From: Anthoceros angustus
Lineage: Eukaryota; Streptophyta; Anthocerotopsida; Anthocerotales; Anthocerotaceae
Reading direction: 5' to 3'
Assembly: GCA_010909165.1 (NCBI GenBank)
Contig: MU008159.1
Location: forward strand, 744,001 to 808,000
Length of the DNA: 64,000 nt
The position numbers were made by a program, and so were the translations under genes. The notes beneath the pieces are model-generated. The model saw nothing but the letters and a program-made list of their open reading frames with translations. It did not search any database and was not told where the DNA came from. Of this stretch, positions 23,211 through 35,245 are shown piece by piece. Within the stretch, counting starts at the first letter, position 1, and each line of letters starts with the position of its first letter.

Positions 23211-26200
23211 TGTGGAATGGGTTTTGCATCCAAAAGGCAAGAGGCCACATTTACCCTCTATGTCGTTATAGTCCTAGGATTCGATCCCAAGGGAATGGTG
23301 TTGTGTCAAGTGTGCTAATCTATGGATTCTTCTACACCCTCACGCCACCCACTCTCCCACCGTGGAGACTCGCCCCACCCGAGTGGCCGACCAACCAGCG
23401 GGCCCGCCCCACGCCCGCCTCTGACTACCTTCACCGGCTTCGGACCGGGGGCTATCCTTACACACACCGCACCCCTCTCTCTAACCTCCTTGCGATTCCT
23501 ACCTCACACCTTCCCTCCCCCTCGCTTCCGATTTTCCCCCCCTCTCACAACTCCCCTCAGCGCTCTTCCTTCCCCACTCCCCTCTTCAGAACCTCTCCCC
23601 GTCTCTCTCCCTGGGCCACAGACCTCCTTGGCCACAGGACCCCTCCTCATGGAATGAACACACACGTGGCGGCGTTGGAAGAGGATCGGACCCAGTCGAT
23701 GCCGGCGATTCACTTCCGATTCCGCCTCGGCCCCTTCCCCGGCGCATGTTACCTCTTCCATTCCCCGGCGTGGAGCTTGGCCACTCGCTCTCGACCATCC
23801 GAGATCTTCCGGCCTTCTTGTGACGAAGGCGGTGCGAACCCGTTTGATCTTGACGACGTCTCAATCAACCCCACACGGTTCGATACACGGAAGTTCACAC
23901 ACAAATCGTCTTTGAGAGACACCCAAAGGGTCTCTTATACATCGTGTGGTCCAACACTCACTTCTCTTTAGTGTCTAAAAATTGTAGCTCCTACCACGGC
24001 GCCTTACCAATCTAAGCAACAACGACTCTACGGTGATGGAACTCCCTATCCCTCGCAGAAAAACCCGGTCCTAGGCTATCGCGACTCCCCTAAAATCAGC
24101 TGCCGCCTCGCGATTCTTTGCCTCGCCCTCGGCCCATGGGGACCCCTCTCGCTCTTGGCCTCGCCTGATCCAGCGATTTTCCCCACAACCTCCACCTCAC
24201 TCTCCTTTGAGTTTCCCTCGCGCCTTCCGCGGACGTTGCCTTTGTGACCTCTATGTCCATTGTCCGCTCCTCCTCATTTGGACAACCATACGTGCTCCTC
24301 CCTCCATGCTCGGCTGCGCCTCGCTCATCTCTTCCGGCACCACTTGCGGAGGATAGGCGCCCGCTCTACTCGAAGGAACCAGCAGCACTTTGTGGCGGTC
24401 AAGATGGTTTACGCCCCCCTCATCCCAACAACCACATACACGTTTAGTGAGCACCGCTCACCATGCGACAGCCGGGGACATGAGCATCCTCATCCGGGCC
24501 GTACTGTCGCCCCTTATACGAGAGGTCCTTACCCTCTCCTCCGTGGACAATCACAGGCGGCTGCTGTTGATTCTCGGAGATCATCCCTCCATCTGCGACA
24601 CTCCAGGTGACTTCCCCACCTCGGTTCCCGTTCCGCGGTGGCTGGTTTAGCCACCGTGGTGGTTACTTCCCCGGTGGTTGCTTGGCTCTGCGGTGGGTGT
24701 GCTCGGCCTTTCTTGGTTTGGCCACCTCTCTCTTGACTGGCCCTAACCGTCTCTTTCCGCTTGCTCTCCATGACTTCTTGAATTTCTCCAAGGCGCCGCC
24801 AGCTTCCACTGCTCTGGACTCGCGAGACCTCATCTTGAAGCTCTTCAATTGTAGCATCGCCCCTTGACTGATTTACTAAAGCCTCTGTTGAGTGGACATG
24901 TGCCTTAAGCGCTCCTGTGCCTTGCATAAGGCGCCGCACTCCGTCTGCGCTCCTCGGCCGCCTTGCTCTCGCCTTCAGGCTTCCAACTTCTCCTTGAGCA
25001 ACTTCTCCTGTTGGCCTTGCACTCGGGTGAGCCATGGGCTTGATCGAGGAGATCCGCTGCGTCATGCCATGGCGAAGTCAAACCACGCAAATCCCCAAAT
25101 TGGGCTGTCCCTTTGCCCATCCGCCTCCACAACAATTCTCGACGGTGTCTCCTATCCCCACCTCGGAGACGGTTCGGTGAAATGTCGCCAAAAATGTCCG
25201 GAGCTCGTTGCGGTCTCGGCTGAAGTTAACCCCTCCTCTCCTAGGGGTTGATGCCTTTGCCTCTTCCCCCATTCTCCCCTAGCGATTCATCCCCACAGGA
25301 GGAGCAACTTGCCATTTCCCTTTATTTTTCCTCCTTTACCGCGTTCTGCTGCCGTCTTGACACAGTGACCACAGGTGTGGCTGTGGGTTCCTCCTCTTCT
25401 GTGTCCTCCCCTTTTATGACCCGTTCGACGTAGCCCTTCTTACCCTTGGAAACTTCCCCACCCTCTTAGAACCTTCGAGGCGCATCCCAAGCTTCTTTGG
25501 AATCCTCCTTCAATTCCTCCTCTTCTACCTTGGGTTCCTGGCCGGCGGACCGACTTCAACTCAGTTAAACACCGGAATGCGCAAATACATGAATCGGAAA
25601 AGGCGAAATCAAGGAGGGCCGAGGAAGGAGAAATTCGCCTTCTCCTCACAGGCTCTTTCGAAAATCATCCTCCCCAATCAATTTGTGTACCCTTGACCAC
25701 CTCGTGAAGAAAAACCAAGAAGTGATCCGCCATATGATCCGACTTGGTTACATGGAAGCACAAAATCCATTTGGCCAATCCACAGTGCGAACACGAGTTG
25801 GCGAGTCACCCACCATTGTTCCTCTCACTTCCCGGGCTTCATGGCGCGGCGGCTGCGGCTTTCAAGGTCTTCTTTCGCTGAGGGGTCAATCACCAAGCTC
25901 CCATCTTGATGCTTCGCCCTTCTGCTTTCGAAGAGGCCAAATCCAGTTCTGCGGCCTTTTCCTCGCGTCACCCTCTTGCGACTTGGTCCTTAATTGCGGG
26001 CACTCTTGCACCAATCGTAGCACCATTTCTTCTCCATGAACTTGACCCGGCTCACGCACGGTGCCGGCTCTCACTTTCCGATGGTCCATGTTGGGCCGCT
26101 GCGTGAGTGAGATTTTCGCGGCTCGGGCGCCATCTCCTTCTCTCGTTGTTTCCCAAAACAAAACCTCGACTACCCTGCGGTTAAGAGAAAAAAAATCGAG

Positions 26201-26759
26201 CCGCCCTCGCGCTCCTTCCACGCCTCCTCGCGAACTTGCGGCGCGATTTCTCTCCTCCGCGCCGCCGCTCACGATTCGCGCCCTTCCTCCTGCAGTGAGG
26301 CGGTTGGCTGGCGTGGTTGTATGTGGCGCCCCTCTTCTGCTGCGCTCCTCGGCCCCTCACGGAAAGTCGCGACCTCGTCTTTGGGTGTGCCCTTCTCCCG
26401 ATTCTCCGGGCGGTAGTCCCGCCACTAGGGTTGTAAATTCCCCAGTGCATGCGTCCGTTTCTCGGCCCGTGGTGGAACTAGCCACCACCCTTGACTACTC
26501 AAGCTGTGGCATGTTGTGAGCATAGCATATATAGACACCTTTTATTCTAAAAATTCCCAATACCCAAGGACTCTATTTCTACCCACCCTCACGGGGTCAA
26601 ACCTAAGGTCGAAAAATTATTATTATCTCCAAGGGCCAAGGACCATTCCGTATAAAAGACTCGACGATTCTCAAAGCACTTTGCTATTCTAACACATCAA
26701 AACAAAAAAATCGTTCATCCGACACTTGGGAGGCGGGGTTAGTGCATGTGGTCTTCACA
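23211..26759 (-). repeat. Right (5') LTR of the gypsy element
   Basis: 3,549 bp, TG...CA termini. A sense TATA candidate (ATGTATAAGAGAC on the minus strand, about 23932-23944) lies about 2.8 kb inside the element's 5' end, leaving about 0.7 kb for R-U5. Plus-strand TATATAGA (26528-26535) and GTATAAAAG (26650-26658) boxes match those of the other LTR. Confidence 0.92.
23915..23945 (-). promoter_or_regulatory. Hairpin plus TATA box conserved in all three LTR copies
   Basis: AGAGACACCC-AAA-GGGTCTCT is a near-palindrome followed (plus strand) by TATAC, i.e. GTATAAGAGAC on the sense minus strand. The same block is kept at about 2970-2996 and 14652-14678, although the flanking LTR sequence has diverged. 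A likely core promoter for sense transcription, by position and sequence only. Confidence 0.5.
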
Positions 26760-27580
26760 GCGGCCGGGCCCTCTTGCGACCGGGCGGCGATCCTCAAATG
26801 GGTGGGCGATGTCGGACCTCCTAGGCAGGAGGGTGCGATCGATGTGGTATAGTCCTGGAATGAACATGCCAAGGTGGACCACCTTGGAGACAATTCTTGG
26901 TGTTCCTCCCGACCTCCGGAGAGAGAAGCGCCGGCGCGGGCGAATAATTTCGCCGGATCAGCGAGGCTCGCATGGTGAGAAGCCACCTCCGTCGGCGTGC
27001 TCGCCGTTCTTGATCCATGTGTGGAGACGCGCGAACCTCTGAAGGAGGTGAGGAGGCGAGCACTCGGGAAAGGGCTGGCGCCCTAGGCGGAAGGAAGAGT
27101 CTGCGAGGCTGGCGGTCCGGAGCAAGAGGGTCCGGGAGGAGGGCAGTGGGAGGATTCGGACTCCATACGTGAGGCGGACCCCGCCACCTAGGGAAGTGTG
27201 GAGGACATCCCGCTTCTCCTCCTGGTGCCCCGGGCCGGCCTTGAAGGCGGCCACAGGACGGGAGTTGGCGGTTCCAGCTCCGGCAGGCCAGCAGTCTGCT
27301 ACTCAACACCAACACTAGTCAAGAGTGGGAGGAACCCAGAGTGGAAGAATGGGAACGCGCCATGGGCTTTCACACCCATACCACTGCGGCTCCCAAGATG
27401 ACAGACCGACAGTGTTGTGCTGCATTAGGGAAGGCCATGGACCTACAGGAGGTAACCTGGCTTGTCAGCGTTTGTTTAGCATTTCAGCTCATGTCCTTCT
27501 CTGGCACATTCTCTCCAGCGGAACCCTCTACTTATGTTTGCTATCTTGATGCGGTGCACACTGCCGTATCTAAGAGACGT
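26760..27580. other. No recognisable gene; right flank of the gypsy insertion
   Basis: GC-rich flank with a plus reading frame (27323-27661) encoding EWEEPRVEEWERAMGF.. and running into the duplicated segment. It has no recognisable domain; the listed start is GTG. It could be an exon or a retroelement remnant. Nothing else can be supported. Confidence 0.4.
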
Positions 27581-28519
27581 AACCCTAATGAACAGGTGTC
27601 TAAGAAAATAAACCTAAGTGCCTATTCATACTATATGTGTGGGATATTAATAAACCCTTAACCCTTATCATAACTTCAACACCCTATTTCATCACCCCAC
27701 TTGTTGGTTGGTGAGGAAGGACTGCCCGAAATGCGAGCCGCTTGTGTGTGCGCTGAAACGAGCCGAGGCTATCCCACAATCGCTCGACTGCAGCGATGAC
27801 CATAGTGGCCAAACGGGAACATGCATTGTGCGTGACACCACCGGGCTATGAGTGCATCCTCTTATAATCCCGCCACGCTCTCACTTATTGCCATTGAGCG
27901 ATCGAGAAAGATTGCGCTTTCTCGCAATGTCTTCTTCCCGATCAGGTCCACCCACGCTACGCCAATTGCTGTGAGAGACCGTGAGGTTCACCTCTACTAG
28001 GACAGCCCTACTCGCTAGTGGCAAGTGAGATTGCCTCGTGCCTAGAAGACGAAGACCGCCTAGCCGTGTCTCACGCCCGGAGGACGCCTACAGTCTCACC
28101 AAGGCATGTTGGCTTAGTGAAGGGCTGGCTACTATTAGCCTTGTCAGTGAGAGACCATACATGGGTGAACCCTCCAAACTTGCAGAAATAGCTTTTTCCA
28201 AAGTCTTGCTGCCAAGCAGATTTGAGGATGGTGGTTATGCTTATTCAGACTGACTTGGTCAGCGTTTTGGAAGTTCCCCAGGAACTGACAAGGAAACAAG
28301 AATAGCCTCGACAATCGAGCCCTTGCTCCCTCAATTTGGTACAAGTGTGCATGTACATAAGGATGGTGGTCCGTGTTAGAGTCCATACTTGTCACGCTCA
28401 CCATGTGGTCAATGTTTATAGTAAGTTCCACTTTATTCACATCCGCTTTTCTTTTCTTCAAGATGTCTGTATAGGATAACTTGCTCACTCCCACTCACTC
28501 CAACAGGATCTCAAGACCG
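27581..28519. repeat. Duplicated segment, copy 1 (left of the N)
   Basis: About 930 bp repeated head-to-tail at 28521-29497 and separated by a single N at 28520. Both copies run from AACC(C)CTAATGAACAG through TTAATAAACCCTTAACCC to CAACAGGATCT(C/G)AAGACCG. They differ by scattered small indels. No conserved coding frame is shared; the minus ORFs at 28144-28494 and 29100-29469 are the same sequence read in both copies and show no known domain. It lies downstream of the minus-strand copia remnant and may include its 3' region. Confidence 0.9.
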
Positions 28520-28520
28520 N

Positions 28521-29497
28521 CGAACCCCTAATGAACAGTGTCTAAGAAAATAAACCTAAGTGCCTATTCATACTATATGTGTGGGATATTAATAAACCCT
28601 TAACCCTTATCATAACTTCAACACCCTATTTCATCACCCCACTTGTTGGTTGGTGAGGAAGGACTGCCCGAAATGCGAGCCGCTTGTGTGTGCGCTGAAA
28701 CGAGCCGAGGCTATCCCACAATCGCTCGACTGCAGCGATGACCATAGTGGCCAAACGGGAACATGCATTGTGCGTGACACCACCGGGCTATGAGTGCATC
28801 CTCTTATAATCCCGCCACGCTCTCACTTATTGCCATTGAGCGATCGAGAAAGATTGCGCTTTCTCGCAATGTCTTCTTCCCGATCAGGTCCACCCACGCT
28901 ACGCCAATTGCTGTGAGAGACCGTGAGGTTCACCTCTACTAGGACAGCTACCTCTGCTAGTGGCAAGGAGATTGCCTCCTCAGGTGCCTAGAAGACGAAG
29001 ACCGGCCTAGCCGTGTCTCACGCCCCAGAGGACGCCTACCAGGTCTCACCAAGGCTGTGTTGGCTTAGTGAAGGGCTGCTGCTACTATTAGCCGGTTGTC
29101 TAGTGAGAGACCATACATGGGTGAACCCTCCAAACTTGCAGAAATAGCTTTTTCCAAAGTCTTGCTGCCAAGCAGATTTGAGGATGGTGGTTATGCTTAT
29201 TCAGACTGACTTGGTCAGCGTTTTGGAAGTTCCCCAGGAACTGACAAGGAAACAAGAATTGCGAGCCTCGACAATCGAGCCCTTGCTCCCTCAATTTGGT
29301 ACAAGTGTGCATGTACACGCGCATAAGGATGGTCCGTGTTAGAGTCCATACTTGTCAACAGTTTCCTGACCATGTGGTCAATGTTTATAGTAAGTTCCAC
29401 TTTATTCGTCACTGCTGCCTTTTCTTCTTCAGTATTGTGTCTGTGTTGTGATAACTTGCTCACTCCCACTCACTGCTTCCAACAGGATCTGAAGACC
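28521..29497. repeat. Duplicated segment, copy 2 (right of the N)
   Basis: Second copy of 27581-28519. It is about 40 bp longer because of small insertions (for example around 28946-29100 and 29400-29480). Confidence 0.9.
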
Positions 29498-29730
29498 GGA
29501 TTGGGAGAGAGAAAAGCCTGGAGACTGAGGAGAGGCTATGCTACCAAGAACGCAAGACACGCAACTCCCCGAGGTCCAATGAGAGCTTCTCCTCACCCTA
29601 TGAACCATACTCTAAGAACCCTGCTGAAGACAATAGTTCTGATTCAATCTCTCCATGTTCAGGAGATGAGAGATCAATCAGCTATGAGTCCTCATCAGAC
29701 TTCAGTTACTGAGTTCCTCTTAGCAGTAGA

Positions 29731-30810
29731 CTATGGTGGGTTAGCTAGGAAAGTGGATGACTCACCTAAACCCAGACCTTGAACATGTTTTTCATGTAGC
29801 TCCTTTCCGAGAGCTTTCGAAAAGATATCTGCAGGATTGTCTTGTATTGGTATGTACTCTAACCCTATCTGCCCTGATGTCACTAATTCTCTGATGTAGT
29901 GATACTCCATACCAACATGTTTGGTTCGAGAGTGAAACACAAGGTTTCTTGCAAGTGCTATTGCTCCTTGATTATCGCTCGGCTAATCGACAGTTGGTAT
30001 TCCAAGCCAAGCTCTTAGAGAGAGAAGCCATACCAAACCACCTCCTTAGCTGCGGCTATTTATACTCGATACTCAGCTTTTGTATTAGAGAGAGCCATTG
30101 TTGGGTGCTTCTTGCTGGACCAACATATAGGGGCACCTGCCATACAAACTACATACCCATTAAACATCTGTAGTTCATACTTCTTATAAGTTGACACTGC
30201 GCATAATGTTCTCAGGGTGGCAAGCTTAACAACAGGAGCAAAGGTTTCCAAGTAGTCCAAGCCTGGTACTTGTAAATAACCTCTTGCAACCAGTCTTGCC
30301 TTGTACCTGTCAAATGTGCCATCAGCTTTGACTTTCAGTTTAAAGACCCATTTACAAGATACCGTCTGTCTTCCTAGAGGTAACTTAGCAAGTTTCCAAG
30401 TTCCATTCTCTATCAGCAAATCATATTCAGACTGAATAGCTTTCCTCCACTCTTTATGATCAGGTCGTTACATGGCCTCCTCATAAAACTGAGGTTCAAG
30501 AGGATGCAACAAAGTGGGTACATTGGCCTGAACATTTGAAGATGAAACACGAAAGTCAGGAGCAGAGTAGTAATCAGGAGGCCGGCATTCTCAAGTAGGA
30601 TATCGATGAACACGCTTAGGCAGAGGCTCAGGGGCAAGTGTGTCAACAATGGGATCATCATGAGCCAAAAGGTCAGCATCTGCACCATCAGCTGCATCCG
30701 CATCCACCAGATCAGGTGCTGGAGGATTTTGTTCCTGAACTACCTGGTCCTGTCTCATAGGTTCAAACTGATCATCAGCAGCTATCTCTACCACATCAGA
30801 CATTTAACGA
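29731..30810 (-). pseudogene. Ty1/copia pol remnant with internal RT deletion
   Basis: Minus strand, reading leftward. A linker ORF (30591-30803) ends in KRVHRYPT. The RT start (30060-30419) has SCKWVFKLKVKADGTFDRYK and ARLVARGY..GLDYLETFAPV. After LRTLCAVSTYKKYELQM the same ORF passes directly into RNase H (ICWSSKKHPTMALSNTKAEY), so the part of RT that holds the YVDD catalytic site is deleted. The RNase H end (SRTKHVGMEYHYIRE..NPADIFSKAL, 29731-29940) is in another frame. The fusion keeps frame across the deletion, but the product lacks the polymerase active site. Related to, but distinct from, the copia element at 57.7 kb. Confidence 0.88.
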
Positions 30811-31160
30811 TTGTGTTGAATGCTTCCTTCAAGTCTACAACTTGCATAGGTTGGTTCTGATTTCTTACACTCCATGCATAGACTCTACTATGTAGATTAT
30901 CTGGTAGTGTAAATCTATCAAGAACTCTTTGCCTATCGCGTCTATTAGGATTCAGCTCAGCAGGGTGAGGCTGCCACTACTGGCCATCCTGATTGGCCAT
31001 TTCATTTCGCTTGATTTTGTGCTCTTAGAATGCAAATGTTTTGCATTCTTATTTCCTTTACAAAATATGATATTTGCCGATTAGGCATTTGTCCTAGTGT
31101 ATTCCCATTGAAATTGCTTAGGAATAGCAATCCAAGGGGAGTGCACTAGGATCTCTGCCT
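30811..31160 (-). other. ORF fragment and nested hairpin upstream of the copia remnant
   Basis: The minus strand from 31001 reads MANQDGQ, a stop, then about 60 codons including RRDRQRVLDRFTLPDNLHSR, before the copia linker begins. I do not recognise it. At about 31090-31152 the arms TCCTAGTG and CACTAGGA enclose a second stem (ATTGC..GCAAT type). This could be a small inverted-repeat element or an LTR end; no target duplication was established. Confidence 0.4.
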
Positions 31161-31679
31161 GATTCTGCAGAAATGATATAGATGTTTTAAGAAAATAGCA
31201 CAAATCATAAGCGGTAGTCCGACGGGCTGAGCGAGATGCCGCTTAAGGAGCCGGAGGGCACTAGCAGCAACCGCATCCGGAACCAGTGCTTTCTCCCACT
31301 AGGAGACGGAAGTGAGCCAACTCCCAGACTTCGTCCCCGCCACCGGATCCCAAACGTCGGAGGGCAGAGAAAGAGTTGGCCACGAAATGGGCCAAGGAGG
31401 TTGAGGGTCCGGCATCGAATGGGCAGGACCTGGGACTCCTAATTGAGGCCGGAGTGCCGGATCAGGACCGGCTCCGGCGAACGGTCTAGCGGTCCATAGT
31501 CGGATAGGGGATGCTTGCACCCTCGACGGGATTGAGGGGGCTTTGCCGGCTGCCGCGGTAGAGGAGACCCGGCAAGTCCTGGCGGACGGCATGATTTGGG
31601 GGCTTTGTCGTGCCTCGTGCCGAACGCGGAGGTCAAGCCCAGCGCGATGGTGGAGCTCTAGGGTCGGCGTAGGCCGCCC

Positions 31680-32985
31680 AAGCGCCCGCGGCAGTGGAGA
31701 GTTTGGCTAGGATTAAAGAGGAGAAGCGCCGGACGATGGAGAAGGAGGCGAGGTCCGCCCAGCAGGACCGTGCTAGAGTTCTTCAGTTGTGCGAACAGCT
31801 GAAGCACGCGCAGGAAGCCCAAGCACGCGGAGAGGCTTCGAGCCTGGAGATGGAGAAGGCATAACGGGCAACGGAGAAGCTTCACGAAAAGGCAGAGGTC
31901 GTCGGGTGTATAGCTACGAGTTCGCCTCAACAAGGAGAGCACCAAGCCCTGGAGGCTCAGCTGAAGGGGGGATGAGATGCGGAAGCCAACGCTAGGATGG
32001 ACCGGGACCACTATCGTAGGGACCGAAACCGCTGGAGGAAGGCAGCCGGAGCAGCCACTGCCCACCTGAAGGAGGATCAGGTGACATGGGAGCAAGCTCG
32101 AGCTGTCCGATGAGCGGAAATGCAAGAACGGCTGGGCGAGTTGATGTACCTCCTGGCGCATCTCCAAGGCACCGAGGAGGCGCGGCAACAAGTGGAGGCG
32201 GAGAAGGAGAGCCTGGAGCTACGGCTCCAGGTGGTGGAGGAAAGGATTGGGCTCCTCCAGGGACGGATTGAGGACTTCGAGCGAAAGGTGGACCGACTCC
32301 AGCTCTGCCTTCGGGCAGAGGAAACTCATTATAGAAGGAAGCAACTGGACGTCGACGAGCTTAGGAGAGAACTCACAAAGGCCACTCACCTGGTGCACCT
32401 ACCAGAACGACTTGAGAGGGAGATGCAGCTCTTGAGCCAGCAGATGACGGGCCAACACCAATGGAAGCAGGAAGAAAAGAAACTGCTGGTTTGTCTGCGC
32501 CAGGCGGAAGGGGGGGCCCGGTCCTTGACAGGCCAACTGGGAGCTCTGAGGAGAGAACAGGAGAAGGAGCGCGCCAATGAGAAGCAGCGGCTCCAGGAAC
32601 TCACCGAGGCTTCCCTAACGGCCTCCTGAGATGTCACCAAAGCCTAGTTGGAAGGCTTAGGAGAGGAAACGGCCCAGGGTGCAGAGGAACATACTGGACA
32701 CGCAAACACCGGATAGAATACCGGGTTCCCGCGGCCTGTGTGGAAGAAGCCATCCAGCAGGTGGACTCGGACTTCGCTTACTACCATGTGGAGCTCTTGA
32801 AGGCCATGAGCATGGTGCACCAGTGGGTCGAAGCAATAGGGCCACCGGAGGGTTTGGAGGGAGCCGGGAGAGAGGAAAGACTGGGGGAGAATGCGGCAGC
32901 AGGGAACCTAGGTACCCTGTTTGGAGATGAGAGTAGCAATCACATGAACTCCTCCGAGGACGGACCCAGAGGTCCGGCCTGAGCG
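31680..32985 (+). pseudogene. Decayed coiled-coil ORF, probably mobile-element derived
   Basis: One plus frame stays coiled-coil-like (Glu, Leu, Gln and Arg in heptads) from about 31700 to 32629 but is cut by three in-frame stops: TAA near 31862, TGA near 31973 and TGA near 32111. The longest open part (32120-32629, 169 codons) includes RLQVVEERIGLLQGRIEDFE. After 32640 the frame shifts and a further 80-codon ORF (32740-32982; HVELLKAMSMVHQWVEAI) continues. Retention of heptad composition through the stops indicates a formerly coding gene. GC-rich context between retroelements suggests the gag-like or accessory ORF of an element, but no RT is nearby and no family is recognised. Confidence 0.6.
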
Positions 32986-34600
32986 GGAACCCATTGGGCG
33001 CCGGGGCCCTGGTGGCGAACGGACGGGTCCCTTCCCATAATCGGACAGGGGTGGGGACCCACCAGGTATAGGGTGGCAACGTTGAAACTCCGGTGCAGTT
33101 ATCAGCAGAGCTAGAGGAGGACCTGGTGGTGACAGTGGTTGTCAGCGCACCTCCGATAAGAAGGCCCAATCGGGTTCGGGGGAGGGGGGCCCGGGCCCTT
33201 GCAGGAATGCAGGGGTAAAGGATAATAGGGCTGAGCGCCCCTCAGGCACCAGGGTTGGGGATTGGGCTGCCGGGGAGTCACCAAGTCAACAACATTCATC
33301 GCCGTGGATGTGGGTAGCCACACGAAGGCTCGCGTCACCACGCTGCATGTGGTGCCAAGAGGCGGTCTTGGGGTTGTAATAAAGGCACTGCCTTAGAAGC
33401 AATATAAGAGGGGGGTTGCCTCCCCCATTATGTGATTTACCTTTTGGGGTTGATACCATGTTGTGCACACTGACCCTTGCAAGACGAGTGCTAATGCGAG
33501 TCCCGAGTCACCGAGCGGCTGACTACTCTAGAGAGGTCTATCAAGGTTCTGGTAATGAACCCCCATGATTATGGAACATGAGTAGAGAGGCAAGGTAGGT
33601 ACAAGGTAGAAAGTTCGGCGGTAGTTTAGTTGAACCCTTGTAACCTCTGGTAGTTGACATAGCGGAGGTAGGGCCGTACCATCTAGTACCAGCCCGAACA
33701 AGTCAGGCGGTATCTTGAGCAATGTCTCTGGCGCCATACCGCGGGCTAAAATCCCGCTTAGAGGTCCGACCGGCTCACGCAGTCCGCTCCCACCCCTAGC
33801 GATCAAGAAGGGACGGGTGAATGGTCAGCGATAATAGCCTAGCCTTGATCAGGTAGAGCCAAGTAGGTAAATAGTAAACAGCCAAATGGCAACCATTCTG
33901 TGATCGAATCCCATACTACGCGATACAGGACTAGGGTCCGCCAGCAAAAGTTCGTCCACAGACATCTAGGCGGATGTAGTAGTGGTGAGCTTCATAAGGT
34001 CTAGGGAATTGCGACAAGGGCTTTCACCTCGGAAGTAGGCCAAGCTACGAAAGAAGGTGGCTCAGTATTATTGGAAGGAGGACACAATGTATGTACAAGG
34101 TTCATAACCTCTGGACAAGGTTCTCGAAGGAGAATGGTTTGTGCAGAATGCACTACATGAGATGCGTACATGTGTAGTCCTACTAATGATAATGTTTTGA
34201 CTTGGAGTTTCACATTATCAGGGGGATTGGTTTGCACCTGTATTTGCATATTAGATTTGTTTGCTTGGCTGTCTATTGAGGATATGCTCATATGAATGCA
34301 AGTGCTTACCGTGTACGACATGGCTCACATCTCACCAAAGCAAACCATAACCGATGGAGATTATTTAAAAAAAAACCAAAATTGAAATAGTCAATCTCAA
34401 TTAAGAGGTCAACTGGGTTGAATGTTTTCATCTAATTGACCGACTTAATTTACTCTAATTACTCTTCAAAATTCTCATTCATCCCTTTATACTTTGAAGG
34501 AGCGAGATAAGAGGTCCGAACGTATATTTACACAAAAACATCGCAATACGAGGAATCCCATTTATGGAATTTCCAATTAGGGAGGGCCAACAGAAGAAGA
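32986..34600. other. No recognisable gene
   Basis: GC-rich to about 33,900, then increasingly AT-rich. Short ORFs only; no domain or RNA gene recognised. Confidence 0.5.
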
Positions 34601-34645
34601 AGAAGAATTTTATTTAAGTCTACTGAGGATGGATTTTCGTCATCG

Positions 34646-34753
34646 GACTTGGTACTTAACAACTTGTACCATGGTGTGCCTAAGCTATGTACTTGCCATG
34701 ACTTGGTACTTAACAACTTGTACCATGGTGTGCCTAAGCTACTTGCACCAAGG
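34646..34753. repeat. 54-bp tandem duplication
   Basis: Two copies of GACTTGGTACTTAACAACTT plus 34 further bases, starting at 34646 and 34700; the second copy diverges after AAGCTA. The core GACTTGGTACTTAACAAC occurs in reverse complement in the 29-bp array at 41743-41829. Confidence 0.85.
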
Positions 34754-35245
34754 GCATCCACTCCCTTTAGGGACCCCATCCAAGTACCGATCTAAGCTCA
34801 GGATGCTTAATCACGCGTTCTTATAAATGTGTGTCCATTTGGCCTAAGCCATTTGGACACACAACAGGATGTACCATACGGTACAAACTAATCAGGACCA
34901 TACACATGAGAATGACCTAATTCGTAGCGAATATGAGGAGCCCTAGACCTGCCTGTGTTGCCAACCAAGCGGTCCCGGCTTGGGTTGAGGAGGCGGGGCG
35001 GTGGTGACGTGCCCCCAACTGCGCAGTCTTTCACTTCTGAAAAGCTAGGATGCCCCAACCCTTGTCCGTCTGCGCACCATCGCCTGAGCCTTCGCTTACC
35101 GACGCCGGCGAGGTCCTTCGCTTCTCTAACTTGTGTTTACATAGCTCCACCTTGTCTGTGTGCACCCTTTCCCGAGAGTATTTCTGGTAGGTAGGTTGCG
35201 CTGCGCTACCTCGGCCTCGGAGTACTTGAGAGCGAGATACGAACT

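Larger units (their letters stand above)
13850..26759 (-). mobile_element. Full-length Ty3/gypsy LTR retrotransposon, 12.9 kb, defective
   Basis: Two colinear LTRs (13850-17425 and 23211-26759) flank a 5.8 kb interior whose minus strand reads, from right to left, gag, reverse transcriptase, RNase H and integrase, the Ty3/gypsy order. LTR ends are TGTGGAA...TTCCACA (the right copy lacks one C). A tRNA-type primer site starting TGG lies next to the right LTR and a purine tract next to the left LTR, so the right LTR is the 5' LTR. GCGG lies immediately outside both ends (13846-13849 and 26760-26763), a four-base candidate target duplication that may have lost a base. Frameshifts run through all domains and the RT catalytic motif is damaged, so this copy cannot be autonomous as written. 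The LTRs differ by many small indels, so either the insertion is not recent or the assembly is noisy. Confidence 0.93.

Noticed and set aside
23210-23971. 253-codon ORF at the start of the right LTR
   Set aside because: Not preserved in the left LTR, where the same region has stops and shifts; compositional.
34838-34865. TGTGTCCA/TGGACACA inverted repeat as a terminator or small RNA
   Set aside because: Only 8-bp arms with a 16-base loop in AT-rich DNA; nothing else supports a function.
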